Positions 1-11,453 of a stretch of 64,000 bases of DNA are shown piece by piece (positions within the stretch are counted from its first letter, which is position 1; each line of letters begins with the position of its first letter). Source of the DNA: Muscardinus avellanarius. Lineage: Eukaryota > Chordata > Mammalia > Rodentia > Gliridae. The position numbers and the translations under genes were made by a program. Location: assembly GCA_963383645.1 (NCBI GenBank), contig OY726561.1, positions 26,826,826 through 26,890,825 of the forward strand, given 5' to 3'. A model generated the notes under the pieces. It saw nothing but the letters and a program-made list of their open reading frames with translations, did no database searches and was not told where the DNA came from.

Positions 1-260
1 GTAGAGGAGACGTGGAAGCATGTTAACAAAGGTCTGGGGGAATGAGATGGCTCTGGGGGACCAGGGATTGTGATGTTTGGAGTGGGAGGCAGAAACAGAG
101 AGCACTCTGTGGCAGTGGCAGTGGCAACTGACAATGTGTTGGATGCTCCGGGGCAGCAGGAGGAGGAGGCAGAGTTGCAGAGGTCTAGAGAAGGACTTAA
201 AGCTGAAAGATGAGTGAAAGAGCAAGATCAGGGCAAGAGACCACCCTGGAACTAAGGGGT
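1..260 (-). repeat. CT-rich low-copy repeat (inverted copy of 56,690-56,950)
   Basis: The reverse complement shares long blocks with 56690-56950, e.g. ctttcagctttaag, tctgcaactctgcctc and cattgtcag.tgccactgcc. Looser similarity exists at 20.5, 21.8, 25.4 and 54.4 kb. Nature unknown. Confidence 0.8.
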
Positions 261-448
261 GACAGCCCTTCCCGGGGGGTGGGGGGGGACTGGACCACAG
301 GGGCAGGTGAGGAAGATCCATGTGCCCTTTCTGGGTAAAGGGATTGGGGGTGGCATTGGGACATCTGTCAAGTCAATAGAAGGTGACACTTGCCTCTTAT
401 TCTCCCAGATTCTTGTTCAGGCTCCAAACCATAAATGCTGGGAAGTTA

Positions 449-840
449 GGCATGGTTGCACACCATTGTAATCCCAGTACTAGTAAGGCTGAGACAGGAG
501 GATCTGAGGTTTGAAGACCCTGTGAAAGCAGACTTTATGGAGCTATAGTATGGCAACAGTGAGGATTGAACCCAGAAACAACCTACTTGTGAGCTATACC
601 ACTATCCCTATTTTATTTTTGAAATAGTTTGCTGAGGCTGTCCTCGAATTTGTAATTCTGTTTCAGCCTCACAAGTACTGGGATTATGGGTGTTTGACAT
701 AACCCCTGGCTTATTTTAAAACAGGGTCTCAAATAAGTTTCTAACAGTGTCAATATCTTGCTAAGGTTGGCTTCAAACCTGCAACCCTATTCCAGCTTCC
801 CAAGTACTGGGATTACAGGCATGCAGCACCACTCCCAGCT
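449..840 (-). mobile_element. Cluster of diverged SINE fragments
   Basis: A partial plus head (449-535) followed by two partial minus copies (555-705, 710-840). Confidence 0.65.
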
Positions 841-1189
841 ACATTATGGAAACATTAACTTTGGTGCAAAACCATTGAAGCTTTATTTTAGGGGGGAGAG
901 GGTTACTGGTAATAAAACCCAAGTAAACCCAACAACTGGTTTCTTCTTTCATAACTGTAAAAGGACTTCTTTTCATAGCTGTTAAAGGATAACTTCTTCC
1001 ATAGCTATTAAAGGATAAGTGAGACTGTATAAGAGGTTTCAAGGCAGCACACAGAAAGCGATCTACCCACTTCCCTCATGTATAGCAGATCATTGACCAA
1101 GTAAGATTCATCTACATTTACCACTGAAATTCTGTCTCAACTAAACTCCAACTTGAGAAAGATGGAATCATGTCATATTTTTTCAGGGT
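841..1189. other. Unassigned non-coding sequence
   Basis: No gene or known repeat recognised. A short local direct repeat, 'catagctgttaaaggataa / catagctattaaaggataa', lies at 976-1018. Confidence 0.5.
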
Positions 1190-1900
1190 CAGTGCTGGGG
1201 CCCAGCCCTAGCAGGAGTAGAGTCCATGAGTGGGTGGGATGAGGAGTCGGTGAAATACAGTGGAGAAACAGCACACAGACTCAATGGAGGGTGAAGCTGC
1301 TTTATTTACTTTCAGTTTTGGCAAGAATTTTATACTTTCTTTTTGGCTACATTCTACTCTTACAACTTTTTCTCAGAATTAATACAGTGGTAAATATACC
1401 AATAAATATACTTCAAGGCAAGGTGGCAGATGGGGAACATTTCCTCTTAGAAGCAACCAAGGAATAGATCAGAAGTTTATTAACTACTAATGCAATATCA
1501 TAATATCCTATAATAAGCATTAAATTATCTGATATACCTCATTGTTTTTAATTAATAGGCACTACTAAGGAGAGGAACATTTTATACTTCCCCATGTCCC
1601 AAGGCTGTGCCTGGATACCCATCTATTCTGCTGCTGTCCACATACCCAGTGTACGACCAAGGGGGTTAGGGTTACTGGGTGTCAGTAGGCACTCTACCAT
1701 AGCCTATCTTTTATAACATATGCTGGTTTCCCAGAACTCATGATGGTGGGAACAACTTGTCTTGGCTCTGTTTTAGGTTTATTACTAATATTTGCTTGGG
1801 AAAATCCTGGGGAGGATTAGTTGCCTTTAAGGCTTGTTTTGATTGTGATTGTCTTTATAAAATTCTTTGTTCAGTCATTTGGAAATTCAAGTACAACCTG
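1190..1900 (-). repeat. LTR-like element, minus strand
   Basis: Begins tgctggggcccagccc and has a reverse-complement AATAAA in 'gctgctttatttac' at about 1291. It resembles class II-type rodent LTR starts, but I cannot name it and the far end is unclear. Confidence 0.35.
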
Positions 1901-2211
1901 TACATAAATGTTAAAACTTCAGGGGGTAAATCTTGAATTATTTTAAACAATTTGGGGCCATTAATAACAAGTCTCAAGTACCTTTTTGGTAACAAGCCCA
2001 ATTTCAAAAAATCCCAAAATACCCAGAAGATGTCGCATGCCTGTTCCTAGGAATGTCTGCCATGCAGCATTCCTGCTAAAATGAGCCTTGCTCAATTTTA
2101 GACTAAAAAAAAAGGTGCAGCAGTTCAGCTGAACTGATAATAGGGAGTTGGTGATAAGCATCTTAATTATTCAGGACACTAAAAGAATTTCTATGCATGT
2201 TAAAGCTTAAG

Positions 2212-2380
2212 ACTGGAGCATGGTGATGCACGCTTGGCCAGTAACTCAGGAAGCTGAAATGATTGCAGGTTCAAGGCCAGCCTCAGTATTTAGTGAGACC
2301 CTCAGCAACTTAGATCCTGTTTCAAAATTTAAAAAGGCTGCAGATGGAGTTCAGAGGTAGACTGCCCTCAGTTCAGTACA
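2212..2380 (+). mobile_element. Diverged B1-ID SINE
   Basis: Head 'gcatggtgatgcacgcttgg' and ID-like tail 'gagttcagaggtagactgccct'. Confidence 0.7.
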
Positions 2381-2611
2381 ATATACTGTCCTAATGAAAA
2401 GGTATAAATGTCCAAAACACAAATCTATTGAACTTGGGCATATTTAATTTTGTACACATGTATTTCAAGATTATATAATGTTTGTGTATATTTGGAAAAT
2501 ATAGGTAGGTAAAGAAAATTCTACCACAGGTAAAAACTTAATCTTCTAAGTCATCTTCCAAAGTTAATGTCAGAAGTTAAATATTTTGTTACAATTGTGA
2601 TGTTAAATCTT

Positions 2612-2798
2612 CTTTTGAGAAGAGGAATTGAACCCAAAGGCACTTGAACACTAAACTACTCCCCCAGCTCTTTGCTTTGAAACAGGTCTCACTAGGTTGA
2701 TGAGTCTTGCCTAAGTTGTGGGGACTAGCCTCAAACCTACAATTCCCCTGTCTCAGCCTCCCAAGACAAGCAAGCATGTGCCAACATACCTGGCCTGT
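2612..2798 (-). mobile_element. B1-ID SINE
   Basis: ID tail 'gaattgaacccaaaggc' to head 'catacctggcc'. Confidence 0.75.
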
Positions 2799-3031
2799 AC
2801 ATGTTTAAAAAAGTGACTTTAAAGTGAATAAAATTCTAACTTATTTTAGAAGATATGTATGGCCCATCCTACAAATGTATTTTATAGGAAGCACTTTAAT
2901 AGTAAATCTATACTCATTACAGGGGTATTTTGAAAATAAATTTTGAGTTCAGTGCTGACCTTCTCCAAAATGTTGGCACTTAGCCAGGAGTGCCTCATGC
3001 CTGTAATCCTAATGGGAAGCTAAGCTGGGAG

Positions 3032-3195
3032 TGTTGGGGTGAGCCCTCACCTCAGGAACACAGGATCTGCGGAGTCCTTGGCTAACATGACGGAAAAGAA
3101 TGTCAGCATGCACCAGTAAGAAACATAGAGGTTTATTTGGGGAAAATGAAGGAAATACACATTCAATGAGAATGCAGGCCACCACAAGATGAGGG
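3032..3195 (-). repeat. LTR R-U5 fragment of class I copy A
   Basis: On the minus strand this matches 37770-37929 of the plus copy, including the AATAAA (reverse complement at 3132-3137) and the ...CCCCAACA end at 3032. U3 is missing: env transmembrane sequence runs almost directly into R. The LTR end abuts a truncated B1-like fragment (2982-3031). Confidence 0.75.
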
Positions 3196-3600
3196 AAAAA
3201 GGCATACTGGAGGATTCAAGGCAAGTACATGCAAGATATTAGCCCACAACAGTAAATCAAACAATAGAAGTATTCCTTTGCAAAGTATACTGGCTAGGGA
3301 AATGAGAACTATTTCCACCAAGATGTTCCAGGAGATTAGTAGGTCATTGAAACTTGGGTGAGAATCAGACATATTATTGATTTGAGAACAAAGATCTTAT
3401 AATGCAGAAAATATATCTTTAGAATTATCAGGAATATAAACACAGCATTCTGTTTTAATATTTGCACATATCCCCCCTGTGCCGCAGTTAATATATCAAG
3501 GGCCATCCAATTTTGTAAGATGGCCTTTCTCATCATTTTTATTTCACTATTGTGAAATGTTCTCTTCTGTGTCATTTAGAGCCTTTTTTGTATACTTACT
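3163..3600 (-). pseudogene. env: Class I env transmembrane-subunit remnant (copy A)
   Basis: The minus frame at 3575-3336 has the class I transmembrane signature (LQN..ALD.LTA.QGG), the conserved region upstream of the CX6C motif. The following frame (3372-3163) has the membrane-proximal and hydrophobic anchor region. The frames are broken relative to each other, and the C-terminal tail is replaced by LTR sequence. Confidence 0.75.
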
Positions 3601-3855
3601 AAAGGACTCTATGCCAAATTATATCTCCTAGTCCAGTTGAGGGAAACAGAATAGAAGCTAGGTGATCATACAAGTATAAGACTGATCATGTCTGATGCTG
3701 CAAATTTGGGAAGTTAGCTGATGGTCTTAGTCTAAAATCCTTGTACTTAAAGGTATCCTAATATGCAAAAGGTTAGCACCGCAAAGCCACTGGGCACCAC
3801 TTGGTGCTGGCTATCTTGTTTCTTTCTTCAACCTCCAATTGGTGGTAAATGAATC

Positions 3856-3858
<3 letters not shown>

Positions 3859-3892
<34 letters not shown>

Positions 3893-4058
3893 GTGGTGGT
3901 GGTACTGGGGTTCCCGGAAACCCTTCTACCTCCAGGCTATACTCCCAGACCTATTTTTACTTTTTTTATTTTAAAACAGGGTCTCTTAAACCTGCACGAT
4001 CCTCCTATCTCTGCCTCCCAAGCACGGGGATTACAAGTGTGTGCCACCATGCCCGGCC
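3859..4058 (-). mobile_element. B1-ID SINE with target duplication
   Basis: 34-base T-run, then tail and head; flanked by gaatctat at 3851-3858 and 4059-4066. Inserted in class I env. Confidence 0.9.
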
Positions 4059-4069
4059 GAATCTATCTT

Positions 4070-4560
4070 TTAACATAATCATATAATTGCAGCTGTCTAT
4101 AGGAGTCCATCCCAGCTTATGTTTGGAATTACTCTAAAAGTCAAGGGAATAATTTATTTGCTCCCAATAGAGGGCTCCCTTTTGACTGAGCCCCATCCCA
4201 TAGTGTATGTTACCCAAACATGTTAATACCATATCGGAGAGTATCTTCTCAAGTACCCATGATAATTATCTTTTACATGTTTTTTGAGTTTGGGATGAAT
4301 AACATTTGGTAAAATGCCATGTATGGACATTTGTTTCATTTAGTGGGGATACCCACTAGATCAGTCCTGATGAGCTAGATATGGATAATGGCCCACAAAT
4401 CCAGCAGCAATCTCTATTAATCTTTGGCATACTGTTATGCCCAGTCAAGAAAAGTGTTAGTTTCTCCCTGGTAGAACAATATAAAACTAAGAGGCAAATA
4501 AGTTGATGCCCATTAATTAGGCATAGTATGGTTATAATGATAGGCACAAGGAAACAAAAC
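4070..4560 (-). pseudogene. env: Class I env surface-subunit remnant (copy A)
   Basis: The minus frame 4547-4356 has a hydrophobic N-terminal stretch and a cysteine-tryptophan motif (CCWICGPLS) like the CWxC region of class I surface subunits. Further down the frame decays and is cut by the SINE at 3859-4058. Confidence 0.55.
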
Positions 4561-5500
4561 AGACTTTTCCTGATTTAGTTCTTTTAGTTTTCTTGAATAA
4601 TATTCTTAGATCTTCTATAGGTTCACAGGAATAGTGATCACAAGGCTTTTCAGTGGCTTGAGGCTGGTCCTTGGTTTTACCAGTCTTGCTTATGTAAATT
4701 ATCAGGGACAGGTTTAATTCTAGACACATGAATCCAGGAACTGTGTCCCTATAGTTTAACAGCTGTATGGGTAACAAAAAGAATCTGGAAAGGACCATTT
4801 AGTTTGGGGAGGAGTTGATTTGAAGGTGAATCTTTTCCAGGTCTTAGTAAAACATAGTCACCTAGTTGAATCTTTGATATATAGGTAAGATCAGGAGTTG
4901 GAAGGACTTTATTGCCATATTTTTTTCTTTTTTGGTGGTACTAAGGGTGAAACCCAGGGGCTTTTCTACCTCTGGGCTATACTTCCATACCTATTTTATA
5001 CTTTATTTGGAAACAGGATCTCACTAAGTTGCTGAGAGCCTCACTAAGTAGCTGAGGCTGGCTTCAAACCTGTGTGATCCTCCTGTCTCAGCCTCCCAAC
5101 CACTGGGATTATAAGCATGTACCACCACACCCAGCTTATTGCCATATTCTAATAGGGCTTTTTGTACTTGTCCCAAATTGATTACATATGTAACCTTTTT
5201 GTGCTTTAGTATCAGGGAGAGGATCAAATATTAGAAAACATCTTCTATAGAGTATTTAAGGGCTCAAATGAAGAGAAGTTTTAGGAGCAATTCTGATTCT
5301 CAAAGTAATAGTTGATAAGTGTAACCAGGACTCTGCAGTCTCCTGGCATAGCTTTGCCAAAGTGTTCTTGATGTGTAAGTTAGAACTTTCTATTCTTCCT
5401 GATGATTGAGGGTGTCAGTAAGTAATGCCCAAAGCTTGTGAGACCTCCTGTTTTATCTTTGAGAAAAAGGAGGGTCCATGCCACTTTGCAGTGACCTAAG
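4560..5500 (-). pseudogene. pol: Class I integrase C-terminal remnant (copy A)
   Basis: Minus-strand translation in several frames gives integrase C-terminal similarity: a segment near 5380-5240 like the post-core region and a segment at 4740-4680 resembling the final beta-barrel (W.H.S.....). A SINE (4921-5135, duplication attgccatat) splits it. The catalytic core is not present here. Confidence 0.6.
4921..5135 (-). mobile_element. B1-ID SINE with target duplication
   Basis: Flanked by ttattgccatat (ending 4920 and 5147). Inserted in class I integrase. Confidence 0.88.
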
Positions 5501-5800
5501 AAGTCCAAATCTAAAGAATAATTTTCTGTAATAGGGCTTTGATCTGTATATATGTTGATGCACTTATTTTTTTCTAATTGCAAAGCTCAGGTAAGAGCAA
5601 TTATTATAGCCTTTTGTGCTGAGGTGTGTGGGAGGAAGTGGCTTTGCCTCTATTACTTCCTGAAGGCTAACTGCTGCACAGCCTGTCTTTTGAATTCCTT
5701 TACTCATGTAGCTGCTCCCATCTGTAAGCCATTCCACATCAGGGTTAGTTAGGGGCAGATCCTTAAGATCAGGCCTACTAGTGTAAACTTCTATGGTCTC
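5500..5800 (-). pseudogene. pol: Class I RNase H remnant (copy A)
   Basis: Nearly the same nucleotide sequence as 42550-42830 of the plus copy, read on the minus strand. It includes the W.TDGSSYM catalytic block and the CINIYTD block near 5580-5540. A frameshift separates the two. Confidence 0.8.
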
Positions 5801-5871
5801 TATACAGGAATATGAAGCCAGTCATCTTCTGGAGAAGGAAGTAAAGTTACTAGATTTTAAGTTTGGCAAAT

Positions 5872-6061
5872 CTTGCCAGGTGTGGTGGTGCACGCTTGTA
5901 ATCTCCGTGCTTGGGAGGTGGAAACAGGAGGATCATGCAGGTTCAAAGTCAGCTGTGCTGGCTTAAGAGACCCTGTTATCAAAAAAAAATGTAGAAAATA
6001 GGTCTGGGAGTGTATCCCAGAGGTATAAGGGCTTCCAGGAACCCCAGTAACACCAAAAAAT
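5872..6061 (+). mobile_element. B1-ID SINE with target duplication
   Basis: Flanked by aagtttggcaaat at 5859-5871 and 6062-6074. Inserted in class I pol. Confidence 0.9.
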
Positions 6062-6074
6062 AAGTTTGGCAAAT

Positions 6075-6206
6075 TTTAAGAGTAATCTCTGGAGGTTCTT
6101 GTAGGAGGAATTGATATTTCTTTACCTGCCATGCCAAGAGTCACCTGAGGCTCCTCTGTGATGTTCAGCTAATTAGAAGGCTGGTCAGAAGGGGCCTTGC
6201 TGAGCC
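6075..6206 (-). pseudogene. pro: Class I protease remnant with internal deletion (copy A)
   Basis: The start of protease (EEPQVTL..AGK) matches 41280-41320 of the plus copy, then jumps to sequence matching about 42455. About 1.1 kb (the rest of protease and most of RT) is therefore absent. The junction shows short shared sequence (atatca). Confidence 0.7.
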
Positions 6207-6940
6207 TCAGACATCCTCAGTCTTCAAGGGCAGCCATGAAGGGAGCAGATGACCTTGCCTCCCTTTGAAAGCAAGGTCAGTCACACCTCTAGTATTTTTC
6301 TTTGCAGAGAGGGCACATCCCAGGTGCAGATGGACCCCACTTTGGGCAATCCTTGGCCAAATGCTTAGGCTCTTTGCAATAATACAGGTGCCAGGCCTTG
6401 AGTCTTCCCTCTGTCTAGAGGGAGACTTTGTGCATCTCTGAGGAGGCAGGGATCTATCAACCAATACAAGAACAATAAATTGAGCTTGTTCTCCTGCCTG
6501 CATAAACCTCTTCCTGTCCTTAATAGTTTCATTTACCTTGTCCCTATTGTTGAAAATCCCAAAGGCCAAATTTAAAAGTTGATCAATGGGAGTTTGACGT
6601 CCCATTTTCTGCTTTTGGAGTTTCTTTTTAATATCTGGGGCCAACTGACTGATAAAATGAGTTCCTAATATCTGTCCCGCTCATAAGTCTGGACTAATAT
6701 GAGTATACTTTTGGAGGGCTTCAGTTAAATGTCCCAGAAACAAAGCAAAAATTTTATCCTTACATTATTTCTCTGATCTTATCATAATTTACTTATATAC
6801 CTCCTCATTACTTCAATTAGGCAGGTGATCATGTGATTTCACCATTTATGATCACTGCTCTGGCTTTGATATCCTCAGTTAGATTCTGATCAGGGACTAT
6901 ATCTTCCCTACAGGATTTTCATGATCTCAAGCATCAACTT
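6207..6940 (-). pseudogene. gag: Class I gag capsid and nucleocapsid remnant (copy A)
   Basis: The minus frame 6644-6207 begins with APDIKKKLQKQ, the gammaretroviral capsid C-terminal pattern, followed by a charged stretch. The nucleocapsid appears only in shifted frames. It parallels the plus-copy frame at 40879-41244. Confidence 0.85.
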
Positions 6941-7788
6941 CAATAACATATGGCTTTGCTGCTGCCTGTACATGAGTCTTCAAGACTCCAGCTGGTAGAA
7001 AGAATTACTTGGAAGTCAGCCCATGTAAAATCAATTGCAATAGCCAAAGTCTGAGATTTTTCTATAAATCTATCAGGGTCTTCTGAAAATTGACCCAATT
7101 TTTGTTTACACTGTGATAGGTCACTCATAGAAAAAGAAACTTGTACTCTTAATATATTTTTCTTCCCATCTGCCACCTCTTGAAGCAGACAAATATTAGA
7201 AAGCTTAGGCTTAGTTGGATGGCAAAAGGTGCTGCTTCTTGTTATACCTTCAGGGATGGGTTTCTTGGGTAAAGGAGGATAGATAGACTGATTAGAAGGT
7301 GGAGTGGAGGGGGAAGCTGTTGGAGAAGAGGTGAAAGAAGAATCTGCAGGGCTTTTCCCAGAGGCTTCAGTAGAAGCTGCTGGGGATGTTGCTGGTCCTT
7401 CAGTTGAAACTATGGGATCTGGAGACCTATTTGTAACACTTAAGAACAAATCCTCCATTTATTCTTGCTCATCTTTACTTCGTTCAAAGGAAACAGCATA
7501 AAGAATTTTATAAGACCCTGTAATTTGGAGTTCATATATAAGGCCATGAACCCTTCAGCTTACAGAATATCATTCTATTTTTCCTCTTGCCTGCAAAATC
7601 AAGCTAATATACTGTGTTAAAATTTAGTCCCATTTTTAGGCCATACTTTTTTCTCCTAATTTGAGCCCATGTTATATTACAAAGAAAGATTATTCTTTGT
7701 CCTTAAGTCCACTCCTTTAAGTATATTTCCAATTATTTAATATACAACCAAGGGATGAGTCATCAGGGGTAGAAATGGAATTGCCCAT
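6940..7788 (-). pseudogene. gag: Class I gag matrix, p12-like region and capsid start (copy A)
   Basis: The gag ATG is at 7788-7786 with MGNSISTP, a myristoylation-type start. The matrix then decays. The 172-codon frame at 7458-6940 holds a serine/proline-rich p12-like stretch, proline motifs (PSNQSIYPPLP), then the capsid N-terminus and ...IDFTWADFQVIL. It matches 39650-40480 of the plus copy. Confidence 0.85.
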
Positions 7789-7884
7789 GATGTTGTAATT
7801 TGCATGCTTCAGGGATTTCTGTGTACTAAACAACAAAAACTAAAAAACCTTGGATATCTTAGTCAGGGCCAAACTTTTCTATCC

Positions 7885-8560
7885 ACAAGCAAAAGCTTCT
7901 ATCCATCCCAAAAAAGTATCAACCAGCACTAACATTAACTGGTGCCTTTTTCCCCCTGGCATGTGAGTGATTTAGATGATTCTTTGTTATATCATTAGGT
8001 TACTGCTTTTGAATTTTAATGCACCTATAGGTGCTAATATCTAGTAGAGTGGCTTGAGGCAGAATAATAGAGATATTGGTATTAGAAGGCTTTGACTGAT
8101 AAATTTTTAAATCTAGATTGGTGAGCAGAATAAGAAAATATTGTTTTTTAATCTTTTACCCATATTATGGGTAAGACTTATGGGGAGACTACAACTTGTC
8201 CAAAACTGTAACATTAAAGAATTTCCTATCACCACTGTGTCACTGCTGTAGCTAGAGGCTGTAAGAATAGCATCCTTCAGCAATTGAACACATAACAATT
8301 GAGAAGAGGCCTAAAATGAACAGCCTCATTGTTTAATTAAGAAAAAATGAATATAATCATGAAGAGTGAAAAGACAAATTTGAGTGCTTGTATACTCCTG
8401 AAAAGTGCCTTAGAACCATTCCTTGTAGAGCACCTGCAAGAGTTTTTCAGGAGTATTTAGGGAGCAATGAGGAAACAAAGTGAGCTCTTGAGCAAAGTCC
8501 AGGAGAAACCTATGGAATTCCTGTGGGGAAAGGAGCATACTAAATTGCCCCAATTAATTG
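7885..8560 (-). other. ERV-derived stretch between copy B integrase and copy A leader
   Basis: 7885-7965 repeats the integrase piece at 9065-9145 with few differences. The rest (7970-8560) has a weak minus frame (8298-8113) of unknown nature, possibly env-derived. Confidence 0.45.
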
Positions 8561-10055
8561 TGACTAATTATTGGGAGATGTCTTCTTGAAAAGAAGTCTG
8601 AGTCCCTCTAGGTTCCCCCTTCCCCTCTGGAACTGTTTGGGGTTTACTTAAAACTTCCTGATATGCTGCCTATCTGGTAACATAGTGCGATAGTCCTAGA
8701 TACAAAATCTCAAGAATTATGTTCTGAGTCAGAAAAGATCTCCCATTCAAATTTTCAAAGGGAGTGAGATTTAATTGAACAGGTGTATTGCAAATCCTTA
8801 TAAGGGCCATTGGGAATCATTGCCACCAGGGGTTTGTACCTCCTGGGTTAATTTGAGAAGGTGCCACTTTAAAATCCCATGTGCTCTTTCTACTTTTTCC
8901 ATGGACTGGAGATGCCAGGCACAATGTAAGTTGAAATCTACCACCAGAACCTGGGTGATAACTTGAGTGACTTCTGATTTGAATGCTGGTTTATTGTCAC
9001 TCTAACAAGCAGGGAACTCCAAACTGGGGAATAACTTCTTTGAGTGGTACTAGTACTACAAGGAAAAGCTTCTATCCATCCCATAAAAGTATCAACCAGT
9101 ACTAACATTACCCAGTGCCTTTTCTCCCCTGGCATGTGAGTGGAATCAACCTGCCAAATCTTCACCTGGACATGTGCCTCTAGATTGCTTGTCTGGTGGA
9201 CTTAAGCTATTTTGGGGACTAATTCTGAGGCAAATTTTACATCCCTGTACAATACAACTCAGTCTCCTGTAACTGTTCTCCAGTAAACAACCGTGAAGCT
9301 AGTTTTAAAGAATTCTCTCCTGAAGGGATGCATCTGATAGTATTAAGTATTTTCCATTGCGGACTTTGGGGTATCCAGATTTTGTCAGAAGTAACCCATC
9401 AGCCACTACTACCAATAGTGCACCCCTGATATTGAGCTTTAGCACTTTCCTCTTGGGAATACACAGGTCTTAAACATCAGGCAGTAGGGGCCCTTCCCAC
9501 AGGATGGAGCATTACCTTGGGAAAGTCCTAGTACTCCACATCACTAGCCAATACCTGTCCAAATATGTGTGGGCTGTCTCTGAACCCCTGAGGTAGCACT
9601 GTCTGTTAACTGTCATCCACCCCCACTCGGATCCTCAAAGGCAAAGAGCAATTGACTTTTCTGTGTGGAGAGGAACACAGTAATATATATCCTTAATCAC
9701 TTAGAGTAGCATTGAGTCCCACTGGCGATTTGAGTCAATAGGTGTAAGGATTAGGGACTACTGGATAAAGTGGAATTACTGCCTCATTAGCTTGTCTGAG
9801 ATCCTGCACCAAGTGCCATTTGTGTTTTCCTTTTTTTATGCCCAGAATAGGAGTGTTGTAAGGGCTGGCACATTCTACTAATAGGTGATTTACAACAGGC
9901 AACAATCCTTTACATCTGGTCTAAGGGGGTGTTGTTTTTGTTGGGGAAAGGCAGATGGATCTTTAAGTTTTATCAGAACCAGTTTGGCCAATAAAGCCTG
10001 TCCCACTATTCTCCTATCTGTCCATACTGTAGGATTAATATTCACTTCTAAAAGA
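8560..10055 (-). pseudogene. pol: Class I pol relic: RT and integrase (copy B)
   Basis: On the minus strand, 10055-9500 encodes RT: NINPTVWTD, LVLIKLKDPSAFPQQKQ, HLVQDLR and LPQGF..SP. After a deletion of the RT thumb and RNase H, integrase follows: WQVDSTH...VLVDTFMGWIEAF at 9165-9060, the KVER glutamate block near 8900 and a LTPFE..GR-like block near 8740. Many stops. It lies upstream of copy A gag, so it is a second element or a rearranged piece, not the pol of the same gag. Confidence 0.82.
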
Positions 10056-10113
10056 GAAAGGCACCCATGCCAGGTATAGTGGTGCATGCTTATAATCCCC
10101 AAGCTTGGGTGGC

Positions 10114-10617
10114 TGATACTATATGCAGTCCATTATCCACCAATGATCACCAGGAGCTGAGTCCAATATAAGAAGCATAGGGGCTGTTTATTCAAGCTTG
10201 AGCTTGGTCTCTCCGTGCATACCAACACAGTGGTCATGGAGGAGAGCCCTTTGCACCCCAAGAACAAAGCTTTTATCCCCTAAGAAAGGCCATCCAATCC
10301 ACCTTTGCATTGACTGGATATTTTAAAACATAAATATGCTGTCACTGCCCCCCCCCATTGGCTTAGCTTTCACACATTGGGAAGTTTATCTCAGGAATGT
10401 TCAGGATGGGTGGGGGTCTCTAACTCCAGGCAGAGTGACCTTGCTGCATCAATTGGCTGTTGCTAGGGGAATATCAGATTAAAGCAGTTAGCAGCAGCTT
10501 TCCAGGGAATAGGGCAAAGGTTACAGGGGAACAGGAACTTAATTTCTGACAGAAACTTAGGCCTACTCTACTTAAAGCTTTAACTGAAGCCTTTCCTGGT
10601 GTCACTTTGGTCCTTCA
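10114..10617 (-). repeat. LTR-like insertion in the same SINE
   Basis: About 500 bp splitting the SINE head after 'gggtggctga' from 'gacaggaggacc' at 10619. The reverse-complement AATAAA lies in 'gctgtttattcaag' at about 10186. Ends look like TG...CA but no clear target duplication remains; boundaries are accurate to about 5 bp. Confidence 0.65.
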
Positions 10618-10656
10618 AGACAGGAGGACCGCACAGGTTCAAAGCCAGCCTCAGTT

Positions 10657-11352
10657 TGTTAGGGGTGCTGGAAAGCGGGCTGGAAGAAGCGCTTTCCCCC
10701 CAGTATTAGAAGTTAACTAGAGAAGTCTTCTTCCATATTAGGATTAGAAATAAGGTATTAAAATATAGAGTTAAGATATAGAAGTAAGGTAGGATTGGAA
10801 ATAGAATGGAGATCCATAAGCCGAGCTGCCCAGGTTGCAGGATTCAAGGACAAGGGTAGGGGACCCACAAGGTCAAAGCCTCTAATCTCCAGCTTGCCGG
10901 CCAAGGTCTTTGTAAATGGGACCCCATCCCCATATCTCTGAGCTAGATCAGCAAACAAGGCCAGGCTAATCTGCTCTCCAGGAAGATTATTCAGTGCAGA
11001 GATGAGCCTGGCCCAGCCAAGGTGGGTGGGAAAGGCAGAGCAGGCTCTGACATGTGTGGATGCATGTTTTAAAATTATTGGTTGTACTTGTTTGTCCTTG
11101 TATCTGATGGGTTGTATTCTAAGGTTGGCGGGCTCTGACATGTGTAACCACTCCCTCATGTGTAACCACTCCCTCCTAGGGTTATAAAATTCAGAGTGTG
11201 GAGTGGGGAGGGGTCGAACCTTGACCATAGTGTCTTGGTCTCGACCCCTGGCTAGCCGGGACAGAGCTGCAGCACAATAAACCTCGCTTGCATTTTACAT
11301 CTCTTGTGAGTCCTTCGATATTTGGGTTGGTGGGCAATTCTCGGACCCTTCA
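10657..11352 (+). repeat. Solo LTR inserted in a SINE
   Basis: 696 bp from TGTTAGGGG to ACCCTTCA, with a 4-bp duplication (agtt/agct). TATAAAA lies at 11183-11189 and AATAAA at 11276-11281, a class I-like layout. An 18-bp direct duplication (atgtgtaaccactccctc) lies just upstream of the TATA. The SINE continues on both sides. Confidence 0.85.
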
Positions 11353-11453
11353 AGCTATGTAGTGAGGCTCTCAGCAACTTGGTGAGACCCTGTTTACAAA
11401 TACACATCTGGGAATGTAGCCCAGAGGTAGAAAGCCTCTGGGTTCCATCCCCA

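Larger units (their letters stand above)
3032..7884 (-). mobile_element. Class I (gammaretrovirus-like) ERV relic, minus strand (copy A)
   Basis: Read from high to low coordinate: leader, gag matrix start at 7788, capsid and nucleocapsid, a short protease remnant, RNase H, integrase C-terminus, env and an LTR end at 3032. Nucleotide similarity to the plus copy at 37.3-42.8 kb is clear over leader, gag, RNase H and LTR. Most of protease and RT is deleted, with a junction near 6100. Stops and shifts throughout show it is old. SINEs at 3859-4058, 4921-5135 and 5872-6061 interrupt it. Confidence 0.88.

Noticed and set aside
8113..8298. Minus frame as class I env of copy B
   Set aside because: Only weak resemblance; no cysteine motif or anchor seen.
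10758..11228. 156-codon minus frame
   Set aside because: Lies wholly within the solo LTR at 10657-11352 on the opposite strand to its promoter; chance frame.
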